Shown one piece after another: positions 27,269 to 35,419 of a stretch of 64,000 bases of DNA. Numbering within the stretch: the stretch's first letter is position 1; each line of letters starts with the position of its first letter. Source of the stretch: Rubellimicrobium rubrum (GTDB lineage Bacteria; Pseudomonadota; Alphaproteobacteria; Rhodobacterales; Rhodobacteraceae); contig NZ_VDFU01000009.1 of assembly GCF_006152115.1 (NCBI RefSeq), positions 62,001-126,000 on the forward strand, in the 5' to 3' direction. The translations under genes and the position numbers were made by a program. The notes beneath the pieces are model-generated. The model worked only from the letters and a program-made list of their open reading frames with translations. It was not told where the DNA came from and searched no databases.

Positions 27269-28324
27269 TCAGCCCCGCAGGAGCGCGAGGGCATCGGCCG
27301 CGATCCGACGCTCCTCCTCGGCTCGAAGGACATGCACGGGAACCCGGCCCGCCCAGGCGAGCCCTTCGGTGATCCTGTCCCGGACGAGAGCCGAGTTCTC
27401 ACCGATCCCGCCGGTGAAGGCCAGCGCATCGAGGCCGCCCATCGCGGCGATGGCCGATCCTGCGTGGCGGATGGCCCAATGGCAGAACAGGTCCACGGCA
27501 AAATGCGCCTCCGCGTCGTCGCGGGCCAGGATGGCCGCCATGTCCGAGGTCCCCGTCAGAGCGGCAAGGCCGCTGTTCCGGTTGAGCAGTCGGGCGGCCT
27601 CCTCCACCCCGTGCAGCTGCGCAATTTCCAGCACCGCCATGCCGTCGATGCTGCCCGACCGCGTGCCCATGACGAGGCCATCGAGGGGGGAATATCCCAT
27701 GGAGGTCGCAACCGACCGCCCATCAAGGATCGCACAAAGGGAGGCACCATTGCCCAGGTGGAGCGCGAGGAGACGAGGGGGCAGGGGGTCGAGCCGTTCG
27801 ACTAGGCTTTGGTAGCTGATCCCGTGAAAGCCGTAACGGCGAATGCCCCGGTCGCGCAATTCGCGCGGGATGGCATAGGCCGTTGCCACCTCGGGGTTCG
27901 TGGCGTGGAACGCGGTATCGAAGCTGGCGAACTGCGGCAGGTCCGGAACGAGCCGTTCCAGCGCCCGAATGCCCGCGAGGTTCCCGGGATTGTGCAGCGG
28001 CGCCAGGGGGACGCAGGCTTCGATGTCAGCCATGACATCGGGCGTCAGGCGAGTCGCGGCGGTGAGCCGCGCGCCACCGTGCACCACGCGATGGGCGGCT
28101 GCGCGAAAGCTTTCGGGCGGGTGGTCCTCTCCTCGCAGCACGGCGAGGAGGATGCCCAAGGCGGCGGCATGGTCCGAGGCGCGCACGGGCTGGCGGAAGG
28201 ACCCGAGGGTGAGTTCGCCCACGGCTCCGATCTCGGTGACGGCTCCCTTGAGCACCTCCTGCAGGTCGTCGTCGAACAGCGCGACCTTGACCGAGGAGGA
28301 TCCGGCGTTGACGACCAGGATCAT
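27269..28324 (-). CDS. ackA: acetate kinase (acetate/propionate family), short form
   Basis: A 351-residue ASKHA-fold kinase that interconverts acetyl phosphate + ADP and acetate + ATP. The conserved stretches are present: LVVNAGSSSVKVALF, HRVVHGG, PLAPLHNP, ASFDTAFH, RYGFHGISYQSL, LHLGNGASLCAI and FTGGIGENSALVRD. It is about 50 residues shorter than E. coli AckA. The usual GTRxGDxDP motif reads GTRSGSIDGMAVL. Its start overlaps the end of the phosphotransacetylase gene by 4 bases. In this taurine locus it can recover ATP from the acetyl phosphate made by Xsc. Confidence 0.88.
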   Translation of the reverse strand: MILVVNAGSSSVKVALFDDDLQEVLKGAVTEIGAVGELTLGSFRQPVRASDHAAALGILLAVLRGEDHPPESFRAAAHRVVHGGARLTAATRLTPDVMADIEACVPLAPLHNPGNLAGIRALERLVPDLPQFASFDTAFHATNPEVATAYAIPRELRDRGIRRYGFHGISYQSLVERLDPLPPRLLALHLGNGASLCAILDGRSVATSMGYSPLDGLVMGTRSGSIDGMAVLEIAQLHGVEEAARLLNRNSGLAALTGTSDMAAILARDDAEAHFAVDLFCHWAIRHAGSAIAAMGGLDALAFTGGIGENSALVRDRITEGLAWAGRVPVHVLRAEEERRIAADALALLRG

Positions 28325-29286
28325 GCGGCGACCGCGCGTCTGGACCGTGCATCCGCGGCGAGGATGGCCCCCAAGGCGGCCGAGGCGATGCGGTCGGGGG
28401 CGCCCTGCCCGCGCGAGGTGAGAAGGATGGGCACACGTGCGCCCATCACCACGCCCGCCGCGCAGGCTGCCATGCCCAGCGACATCAGCTTGAAGAGCGC
28501 GTTGCCGGCGTTGATCTCGGGGACGAGGATGATGTCGGCGCGGCCCGCGACCTGGGACTCCACGCCTTTGATGGCTGCGGCCCGGCGCGACAGGATCAGG
28601 TCGAGCGCGAGCGGCCCTTCGACCACGGCCTGTTTCAGAGCGCCCTTGGCCCAGGCGGCGATTGCGGCGGCCTCTCCCGTGCAGGCGATGGTCGGGGTCA
28701 CATCCTCGGACGGGGCCAGGATGCCGGCACGGGGCCGTTCCACCCCCACGAGCCCCGCGAGCCTGACGGCGTGCGCAAGGCAGGCCTGCCGGGTCGCGAG
28801 GTCCGGCCTGACGTTGAGAGCGGCATCCGTCAGGAACAGCGGCCTGTCGGAGTCCGGCATGGTGATATGGAAGACATGGCCGCAAGTCGCGCCCTTGTCC
28901 CGCAGCCCCATCGAGGATGGCAAAAGGCCCTTGAGAAAGGTCGAGGTGTGGATCTGTCCCTTCATGATCGCGTCGGTCTCGCCCGCGACCGCAAGGGCGG
29001 CGGCGCGAGGCGCGGCGCTGTCACCGGGCGCGGCAATCAGGCGGAACGGTCTGATGTCCCAGCCGATCGTCTCGGCGGCGGCGTGGATCTTGATCGGCTC
29101 GCCCAAAAGGATCGGCTCGGCCAAGCCCGCCTCGCATGCTTCGCGCAGTCCTTCGAGCGGCGTAGGCGCTCCGGCGTTGACAAGGGCCACGCGCGGAGGC
29201 GGCGCACCCCGTGCCTGCCTAAGGAGGGTGTCGGGCGCATGGGGCGTCCTGTTGGACAGAAAGGGATGGTCGTCGATCAGCGACAT
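28321..29286 (-). CDS. pta: phosphate acetyltransferase (PTA/PTB family)
   Basis: A 321-residue protein matching the catalytic PTA_PTB domain, without the N-terminal regulatory domain of long Pta. Visible blocks are RVALVNAGAPTPLEGLREACEAGL, DAIMKGQIHTSTFLKGLL, HVFHITMPDSDRPLFLTDAALN and ADIILVPEINAGNALFKLMSLG. It converts acetyl phosphate and CoA to acetyl-CoA. In taurine-degrading bacteria a pta gene sits next to xsc and supplies acetyl-CoA from the Xsc product, which fits here. GGGAG precedes the ATG at 29286. Phosphate butyryltransferase is the alternative by sequence alone; context favours Pta. Confidence 0.85.
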   Translation of the reverse strand: MSLIDDHPFLSNRTPHAPDTLLRQARGAPPPRVALVNAGAPTPLEGLREACEAGLAEPILLGEPIKIHAAAETIGWDIRPFRLIAAPGDSAAPRAAALAVAGETDAIMKGQIHTSTFLKGLLPSSMGLRDKGATCGHVFHITMPDSDRPLFLTDAALNVRPDLATRQACLAHAVRLAGLVGVERPRAGILAPSEDVTPTIACTGEAAAIAAWAKGALKQAVVEGPLALDLILSRRAAAIKGVESQVAGRADIILVPEINAGNALFKLMSLGMAACAAGVVMGARVPILLTSRGQGAPDRIASAALGAILAADARSRRAVAA

Positions 29287-29314
29287 GGAAGTCTCCCGGC
29301 GGGTCGGGCCAGAG

Positions 29315-30055
29315 CTAGAGCGCGGCGCGGAGCAGGCCAAGCGTCGCCAGGCCCATGAGCGTCAGGATAGCGAAGCGGCGGAACTCCTCGGGCGGGGCGG
29401 CCAGAAAGCGGCGGGAGCCGAGATGCAGTCCCAGGAGCATGAGCGGTAGTCCCAGCGCCGTCAGCGCAAAGGTGGAGCGATCGATCAGGCCCTGCCAAGC
29501 CATCACCGGAAAGGTGTAAAGGTCGAGAAGCGCGAAGTAGGCGACCAGCGTGGCGCGGAAGGCGGCCGCCGGGATCGGCTGGGCGGCAAAGAAGGCGGCC
29601 ACCGGCAGCCCGCCCACCGCCGCGCCGTTCGCAAGGCCGGACACCAGGCCCACCCCCAGGTGCGGCGCCGTCCCGGCCGGCCGGTCGAGCCGCCAGCCGC
29701 GCAGCATCACCGCCCCCATGAGAAGCACCCAGCCCGCCACAACCGCGCGGGCCAGATCCGGCCCCATGGCCGCGACCGCGCGCACCCCCAGCGGCACCCC
29801 CACCAGGCAACCCGCGAACAACAGGCCGACGCGGCGCACATCGATGGAGCCGCGGATGCTGGCCCATTGCGGGGCCGTCAGCACGAGGTCGCAAAGCAGA
29901 ACCGCCGGCACCAAAGACACCGGGTCCATGGCGAGGGCTGCGCCCGAAATCACCAGGGCCGAGAAGCCAAAGCCCGAATAGCCGCGCACGACGGCCGCGC
30001 CAAAGACTACCAGCGCGAGCCAGCCCCAGCCGATGGGCCCGAGGTCGGGTAGCAT
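29315..30055 (-). CDS. TauE/SafE (TSUP) family membrane protein, probable sulfite exporter
   Basis: A 246-residue membrane protein with about eight helices and the TSUP start GFGFSALVISGAALAMDPVSLVPAVLL. The family exports or imports sulfur-containing or organic anions. It lies 2 bases after xsc and just before pta, so export of the sulfite released by Xsc is the likely role, as for TauE/TauZ in other taurine degraders. The substrate is inferred only from the neighbours. Confidence 0.82.
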   Translation of the reverse strand: MLPDLGPIGWGWLALVVFGAAVVRGYSGFGFSALVISGAALAMDPVSLVPAVLLCDLVLTAPQWASIRGSIDVRRVGLLFAGCLVGVPLGVRAVAAMGPDLARAVVAGWVLLMGAVMLRGWRLDRPAGTAPHLGVGLVSGLANGAAVGGLPVAAFFAAQPIPAAAFRATLVAYFALLDLYTFPVMAWQGLIDRSTFALTALGLPLMLLGLHLGSRRFLAAPPEEFRRFAILTLMGLATLGLLRAAL

Positions 30056-30057
30056 TC

Positions 30058-31815
30058 TCAGACCGCCATGTCGGCGGCATCGATCCCTGCAATAGCGACA
30101 GGCTTCTTCATCGCGTCGCGGCGGAAGGGTTCGCCCAGTTCCTGGTTGATGAGGGCTTCGATCAGGGTAGTCCGGCCGTGCTCCATCTGGTCGCGGATGG
30201 CGGTGCGAAGGACCTCTGTCAACTCATCCATGGTCCGGGCCACCACGCCTTGGAGGCCGCAGGCTTGGGCGATGCCGGCGTAGGACACGCGGTCGCTCAG
30301 CTCCGTGCCGACGAAGTTGTCGTCGTACCAGAGGGTGGAGTTCCGCTTTTCCGCCCCCCACTGGTAGTTGCGAAAGACGACCATGGTGATGGCGGGCCAT
30401 TCGGGGCGGCCGATGGCGGTCAGTTCGTTGACCGCGATGCCGAAGGCGCCGTCGCCCGCGAAGCCCACGACGGGCACGTCGGGCCGCCCGATCTTGGCGC
30501 CGACGATAGCGGGAAGGCCGTAGCCGCAGGGGCCGAAGAGGCCGGGGGCGAGGTACTTCCGACCTTCCTCGAAGCTCGGGTAGGCGTTGCCGATGGCGCA
30601 GTTGTTGCCAATGTCGGAGGAAATGATGGCCTCGCGCGGGAGCGCGGCCTGAATCGCGCGCCACGCCATGCGGGGGCTCATCCAGTCGGGCTTGGCCGCA
30701 CGGGCGCGGGCGTTCCAGCTGGTGCCGGGGTCGTCGTCCTCGTGGTCCATGGAGGCAAGCTGCTGGGCCCAGGCGGACTTGACCTGCGCAATGCGCCCCA
30801 AGCGGTCGCGGTCGGGCTCCCGCTCCGGCAGGCGCTGCAACAGGCCCTCGGCGACGAGACCCGCGTCGCCGACGATGCCCACGCTGACCTGCTTGGTCAG
30901 GCCGATGCGGGACGGGTTCATGTCCACCTGGATGATGGCCGCGTTCTTGGGCCAGTAGTCGATGCCGTAGCCGGGCAGCGTCGAGAAGGGATTGAGGCGG
31001 GTGCCGAGGGCGAGGACGACGTCGGCCTCGGCGATCAACTCCATGGCGGCCTTGGAGCCGTTGTAGCCGAGCGGGCCCGCGAAGAGGGGGTGCGAGCCGG
31101 GGAAGGCGTCGTTGTGCTGGTAGCCGACGCAGACCGGCGCCGAGAGACGTTCCGCGAGCCGTGCGGTGGCGGGAATGGCGTTCGACAGCACCACGCCCGC
31201 GCCGTTCAGGATCACGGGGCGCTTTGCGGAGGCGAGGAGGCTGGCGGCTTCGTCGAGGGCCTGCGCGCCGCCCGAAGGCCGCTCGAAGTCAAGGATCGGC
31301 GGCAGGGTCACGTCGATCTCGCGGCTCCAGAAGTCGCGGGGGATGTTGATCTGGGCGGGGGCGGAGTGGCGCCTGGCGTTCTGGATGACTCGGGCCAGCA
31401 CCTCGGCGATCCGGGCGGGGTCGCGGACCTCCTCCTGGTAGGCGACCATGTCGCGGAAGAGAGCCATCTGCTCCACCTCCTGGAAACCGCCCTGGCCGAT
31501 GGTGCGGTTCGCGGCCTGCGGCGTCACCACGAGGAGCGGCGTGTGGTTCCAGTAGGCGGTCTTCACGGCGGTCACGAGGTTGGTGATGCCGGGGCCGTTC
31601 TGGGCGATCATCAAGCTCATCCGGCCCGAGGCGCGGGTGTAGCCGTCGGCCATCATCCCGCCCGATCCTTCGTGCGCGCAGTCCCAGAAGCGGATGCCGG
31701 CGCGCGGGAACAAATCCGAGATAGGCATGAAGGCCGAGCCGATGATCCCGAAGGCTTCGCGGATGCCGTGGGCCTGGAGGGTCTTGACGAAGGCTTCTTC
31801 GGTGGTGAGGCGCAT
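30058..31815 (-). CDS. xsc: sulfoacetaldehyde acetyltransferase
   Basis: A 585-residue thiamine-diphosphate enzyme. The catalytic Glu is at about 49 in DCAHEGSGGMMADGYTRASG, followed by QNGPGITNLVTAVKTAYWNHTPL. The C-terminal ThDP/Mg site is GFAGDGAFGIAVNEL, and YQWGAEKRNSTLWYDDNFVGTEL is highly characteristic of Xsc. It converts sulfoacetaldehyde and phosphate to sulfite and acetyl phosphate. Its place between tpa and pta gives the full taurine route. AAGGGA precedes the ATG. Confidence 0.95.
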   Translation of the reverse strand: MRLTTEEAFVKTLQAHGIREAFGIIGSAFMPISDLFPRAGIRFWDCAHEGSGGMMADGYTRASGRMSLMIAQNGPGITNLVTAVKTAYWNHTPLLVVTPQAANRTIGQGGFQEVEQMALFRDMVAYQEEVRDPARIAEVLARVIQNARRHSAPAQINIPRDFWSREIDVTLPPILDFERPSGGAQALDEAASLLASAKRPVILNGAGVVLSNAIPATARLAERLSAPVCVGYQHNDAFPGSHPLFAGPLGYNGSKAAMELIAEADVVLALGTRLNPFSTLPGYGIDYWPKNAAIIQVDMNPSRIGLTKQVSVGIVGDAGLVAEGLLQRLPEREPDRDRLGRIAQVKSAWAQQLASMDHEDDDPGTSWNARARAAKPDWMSPRMAWRAIQAALPREAIISSDIGNNCAIGNAYPSFEEGRKYLAPGLFGPCGYGLPAIVGAKIGRPDVPVVGFAGDGAFGIAVNELTAIGRPEWPAITMVVFRNYQWGAEKRNSTLWYDDNFVGTELSDRVSYAGIAQACGLQGVVARTMDELTEVLRTAIRDQMEHGRTTLIEALINQELGEPFRRDAMKKPVAIAGIDAADMAV

Positions 31816-31907
31816 GGGGGTCCCTTGGATCGTTGCACGGGACCATAGACGAGCCGTCCGGCCCGTTGCCAGAGGGAGCGCGCCGGACGCCTTTCCCTTC
31901 CGGGACC

Positions 31908-31935
31908 GTCAGCCGACCCGCATGGACCGGCTGAC
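31908..31935 (-). other. intercistronic hairpin between tpa and xsc
   Basis: Arms GTCAGCCG/CGGCTGAC (8 bp) with a 12-base loop in the 163-base tpa-xsc gap, about 45-70 bases past the tpa stop on the minus strand. No T tract. It could be a partial terminator, an RNA processing or stability element, or mark an internal xsc promoter region. Confidence 0.4.
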
Positions 31936-31978
31936 AGATGTCTTGGCTATGCCGGGGGCAGCCTGCCCTCTCCCCAGG

Positions 31979-33367
31979 TCAGGCCGATCCCACCACCTTC
32001 GTGATCGCCGCGTCCACCGCAGCCACCACCTGATCCAGATCGTCCGGCGTCGCGATCAGCGCGGGCGCGAAGAGCAGGGTGTTGTTGAACCCCGGCATGG
32101 AGCGGTTGGACGCGCCGATGATGACGCCTTGGGCCATGCAGTCGACGACGATGGCCTGGACCTTCTTCTCCTCCAAGGGCTCGCGCGTGGCGCGGTCGGC
32201 CACCAGCTCGGCCCCCTGGAACAGGCCCATGCCGCGCACCTCGCCAATGACGGCGTGCTTGTCCATCAGCTCGTGCAGCTTGCCCGACAGGTAGTCGCCC
32301 ATGCGGGCGGAGTTGCCGAGAAGATCCTCTTCCTCGGTGATCGACAAAACCTCCAGCGCTGCCGCCGGGCCCGCCGTGCAGCCGCCGAAAGTCGAGATGT
32401 CGCGGAAGTAGCCGAGCTTGTCCGTGTCGTCCTTGAACATCTCGAACACACTCTCGGTCGTGACGCAGCAGGAGATGGCGGCATAGCCCGAGGCCACGCC
32501 CTTGGCCATGGTCACGATGTCGGGCTGGATGCCGAACTGCTGGTAGCCGAACCAGGTGCCGGTGCGGCCAAAGCCGCAGACGACCTCGTCGATGTGGAGG
32601 AGGATGTCGTACTTGCGGCACAACTCCTGCACGCGTTCCCAGTAGCCCTTGGGCGGGACGATGATGCCGCCACCCGCCGTGATGGGTTCGAGGCAGAGGC
32701 AGCCGATGGTGTCGGGGCCTTCGCGGAGGATCACCTCCTCGATCTGGGCGGCGGCGCGTTCGCCGTAGCCTTCGCCCGCGAGATCCCCGGCGCGGTATTC
32801 GAGGCAATGGGGCACCTGCACGAAGCCCGGGGCGAAGGGCCCGTACTGGGCGTTCCGCTCCTGCTGGCCGCCGGCGGACAGGGCGGCGAGCGTTGTGCCG
32901 TGGTAGTCGCGGTCGCGGTAGAGGATCTTGTACTTCTTGCCGCCGTGATGCTTGTGGGCGATCTGGCGGATCATCTTCCAGGCCTTCTCGTTGGCCTCTG
33001 AGCCGCTGTTCGCGTAATAAACGCGGCTCAGGCCCGGCATCTTTTCGATCAGGCGCTCCGCGAACAGCGCGCCGGGGATAGTGCCCGAGGCGCCGGCGAA
33101 GAAGCACATCTTCATGATCTGGTCGCGCACGGCGTTGGCGATGCGTTCGCGCCCATAGCCCACGTTCACCGTCCAGACGCCCCCGGACACGGCGTCCACA
33201 TGCTCCTTGCCCTTGATGTCCCAGACGCGCAGGCCGCGGCCTTCGACGATGATGCGGGGGTCCACCGTCTCGAAGGGCTTGTGCTGGATCAGGTGGTGCC
33301 AGACATGGGCCCGGTCGGCCTCGATGACGGCGCGGGGGTCGTTGCTGCGGTCGTAGAGCGTGTCCAT
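31979..33367 (-). CDS. tpa: taurine--pyruvate aminotransferase
   Basis: A 462-residue class III aminotransferase. The PLP lysine is about residue 289 in PDIVTMAKGVASGYAAISCC; YYANSGSEANEKAWKM and LHIDEVVCGFGRTGTWFG are also seen. Tpa moves the amino group of taurine to pyruvate, giving sulfoacetaldehyde and alanine. It is the first gene of the minus-strand taurine set (tpa, xsc, TSUP, pta, ackA) and divergent from tauABC. The ATG at 33367 (MDTLYDRSNDPRAVIEADRAHVWHHL) agrees with the family; an upstream in-frame extension is not needed. Confidence 0.93.
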   Translation of the reverse strand: MDTLYDRSNDPRAVIEADRAHVWHHLIQHKPFETVDPRIIVEGRGLRVWDIKGKEHVDAVSGGVWTVNVGYGRERIANAVRDQIMKMCFFAGASGTIPGALFAERLIEKMPGLSRVYYANSGSEANEKAWKMIRQIAHKHHGGKKYKILYRDRDYHGTTLAALSAGGQQERNAQYGPFAPGFVQVPHCLEYRAGDLAGEGYGERAAAQIEEVILREGPDTIGCLCLEPITAGGGIIVPPKGYWERVQELCRKYDILLHIDEVVCGFGRTGTWFGYQQFGIQPDIVTMAKGVASGYAAISCCVTTESVFEMFKDDTDKLGYFRDISTFGGCTAGPAAALEVLSITEEEDLLGNSARMGDYLSGKLHELMDKHAVIGEVRGMGLFQGAELVADRATREPLEEKKVQAIVVDCMAQGVIIGASNRSMPGFNNTLLFAPALIATPDDLDQVVAAVDAAITKVVGSA

Positions 33368-33558
33368 CGGGCGGCCTCTGGGAAATGGCGTGATCCCGGG
33401 CATCCTGCCTGCGCGGCAGGCGGCCTTCAACCCCGGGGTGGCTTGCCTCTAGTATCACGAGCGGGTTTGTCGTCTTTTTTCGCGAAAGGGGCTTTTCGAC
33501 CCAGGGGAAACCGTGCTGATCTCCGCCCGGCTGACAGGCCCAACGCAGGGAGACGGGA
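33368..33558. promoter_or_regulatory. divergent tpa / tauABC control region
   Basis: This 191-base region must hold promoters for both arms of the taurine regulon. It contains an inverted repeat GCCTGC-GCG-GCAGGC (33407-33421) in the tpa leader and a 10-bp palindrome TTTCGCGAAA (33478-33487) inside an A/T-richer stretch near the middle. I do not see the TauR (MocR-type) operator described in Rhodobacter (CTGGACYTAA direct repeats), and no tauR gene is adjacent. Which regulator acts here is unknown. Confidence 0.5.
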
Positions 33559-34563
33559 ATGACGAAGGGATCGACGCTGACTGGGCTGCTTCTTGGCGCC
33601 GCGGTGCTGGCGGGGCCGGCGGCGGCGCAGGAGGACGGGATCACTGTGGGATATTTTCTGGAATGGCCGATGCCGTTCCAATTCGCCAAGGCGCAGGGCC
33701 TGTACGAGGAGCGGCTGGGCGTACCGGTCGAATGGGTGACCTTCGACACCGGGACGGCGATGTCGGCGGCGATGGCTTCGGGCGACGTGGACATCTCGGT
33801 CAGCCAGGGCGTGCCGCCCTTTGTCGTGGCCACTTCGGCGGGCCAGGACCTTGTGGCGCTGGACATCGCGGTCTCCTATTCCGACAACGACAACTGCGTC
33901 GTTCAGCAGGCGCTGGAGATCGACAAGGCCAACGCCGGGGCCGAACTGCCGGGCAAGCGCGTGGGCGTGCCGCTGGGCACCGCGCCTTATTACGGTTTCC
34001 TGCGGCAGATGGAGCATTTCGGGGTCGACGTGGCCTCGCTCGAGGTGGTGGACATGGCGCCGGCGGACGGGGCTGCAGCCTTTGCGCAGGGGGCCATCGA
34101 CGTGTTCTGCGGCTGGGGCGGGCATCTGCGGACGGCGATGGAAACCGGGAACGTCCTGCTCACCGGCACCGAGAAGGAGGAGCTTGGCATTCTGGTCTTC
34201 GACGTGACCTCCGCGCCGCGCAGCTTCGTGCAGGAGAACCCGGACCTTGTGGAGAGCTTCCTGGCCGTCACCCACGAGATGAACGACCGCTGGAACGCGG
34301 GCGGGGCCGAGGCCGAGGCGATGATCCCGGTGATCGCGCAGGAGTCCGGCATGGACGAAACCGCGACCCGCGAGACGCTGGCCTCCTTCGTGTTCCCGGG
34401 CTCGGACGAGCAACTGACGGCGAAGTGGCTGGGCGGCGGCATCCAGGACTACATGACGGGCGTGGCGGGCGTCTTCGTGGCCGCGGGGAACATCCCGGCG
34501 GCGCTGGACAGCTATGCCGACACTGTCGAGCCCGGCCCGCTGACCGCGGCGGTCGCCCAGTGA
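33559..34563 (+). CDS. tauA: taurine ABC transporter substrate-binding protein
   Basis: A 334-residue periplasmic protein with a signal peptide (about 1-21, ending AAA-Q). The mature start DGITVGYFLEWPMPFQFAKAQGLYEERLG and VTFDTGTAMSAAMASGDVDISVSQG are typical of TauA/SsuA-type NMT1 binding proteins. It would capture taurine for TauBC. It is the first gene of a plus-strand operon opposite tpa-xsc. Specificity for taurine over other sulfonates rests on that context. Confidence 0.9.
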   Translation: MTKGSTLTGLLLGAAVLAGPAAAQEDGITVGYFLEWPMPFQFAKAQGLYEERLGVPVEWVTFDTGTAMSAAMASGDVDISVSQGVPPFVVATSAGQDLVALDIAVSYSDNDNCVVQQALEIDKANAGAELPGKRVGVPLGTAPYYGFLRQMEHFGVDVASLEVVDMAPADGAAAFAQGAIDVFCGWGGHLRTAMETGNVLLTGTEKEELGILVFDVTSAPRSFVQENPDLVESFLAVTHEMNDRWNAGGAEAEAMIPVIAQESGMDETATRETLASFVFPGSDEQLTAKWLGGGIQDYMTGVAGVFVAAGNIPAALDSYADTVEPGPLTAAVAQ

Positions 34564-34603
34564 GGCCAAGGCCGGGCCGCGCCCGTCAGGCCGTTCCCCG
34601 CCC

Positions 34604-35419
34604 ATGAGCCATCTGGTCATCAAGGATCTTTCCATGCGGTTCCGTCCCCCCGGGGGCGGGACCGTGGAAGCCCTGCGCGACATCAACCTGTCTCTGGATC
34701 GGGGTGAGCTGCTGTCCGTCCTGGGCCCCTCGGGCTGCGGAAAGACCACCCTCCTCAACATCGTGGCGGGGTTCCTGGCGCCCAGCGCGGGTCGTGTCAC
34801 GCTGGATGGGCACGAGGTCCACGGGCCGGGGCCAGAGCGGGGCATGGTCTTCCAGCAAGGCGCGCTGTTCGAATGGATGAGCGTGCGCGACAACGTGGGC
34901 TTCGGTCCCCGCATGAAGGGGATGGCGCGCCGCGAACGGGCCGAGGTGGTGGACCACCTGCTGGAGACCGTCGGGCTTGGCGGCTTTGGCGAGAAAGCGG
35001 TGTACGAATTGTCGGGGGGCATGCAGCAGCGCGTGGCTCTGGCCCGGTGCCTGGCCAACGACCCGGAGGTGATCCTGATGGACGAGCCGCTGGGCGCCCT
35101 TGATGCCCTGACCCGCGAGAAGATGCAGAGTCTGGTTCTGAAGCTCTGGCGCGAGACCGGCAAGACGATCGTGCTGATCACCCATTCGGTCGAGGAAGCA
35201 CTGCTCCTGGGGGCGAGGCTCGTCGTCATGGCTCCGAGGCCGGGGCGGGTCCATCGCGACTACCGGCTGCCCTTTGCCGAAGCGGGCGCGGCGCAGGATC
35301 TTCGGGCCGTCAAGCGCGATCCGGCCTTTGCCGATCGGCGCGAGGAGATCCTGTCCATGATCTGGGACATGGAGGAAGAGATCATGGGACGCGCGCCCGC
35401 CGGGGCTGTTCCGGCGTGA
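34604..35419 (+). CDS. tauB: taurine ABC transporter ATP-binding protein
   Basis: A 271-residue ABC ATPase. Walker A is LGPSGCGKTTLLN (about 41-53), the signature LSGGMQQRVALARCLA, and Walker B VILMDEPLGALDALTRE, with the switch His in ITHSVEEAL. It energises sulfonate uptake together with TauA and TauC. It starts 40 bases after tauA, a gap with a small GC hairpin (34573-34585), and overlaps tauC by 4 bases. Confidence 0.93.
   Translation: MSHLVIKDLSMRFRPPGGGTVEALRDINLSLDRGELLSVLGPSGCGKTTLLNIVAGFLAPSAGRVTLDGHEVHGPGPERGMVFQQGALFEWMSVRDNVGFGPRMKGMARRERAEVVDHLLETVGLGGFGEKAVYELSGGMQQRVALARCLANDPEVILMDEPLGALDALTREKMQSLVLKLWRETGKTIVLITHSVEEALLLGARLVVMAPRPGRVHRDYRLPFAEAGAAQDLRAVKRDPAFADRREEILSMIWDMEEEIMGRAPAGAVPA

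Noticed and set aside
33368-33558. TauR-type operator repeats upstream of tpa or tauA
   Set aside because: Looked for CTGGACYTAA-like repeats on both strands and found none, and no tauR gene adjoins the locus.
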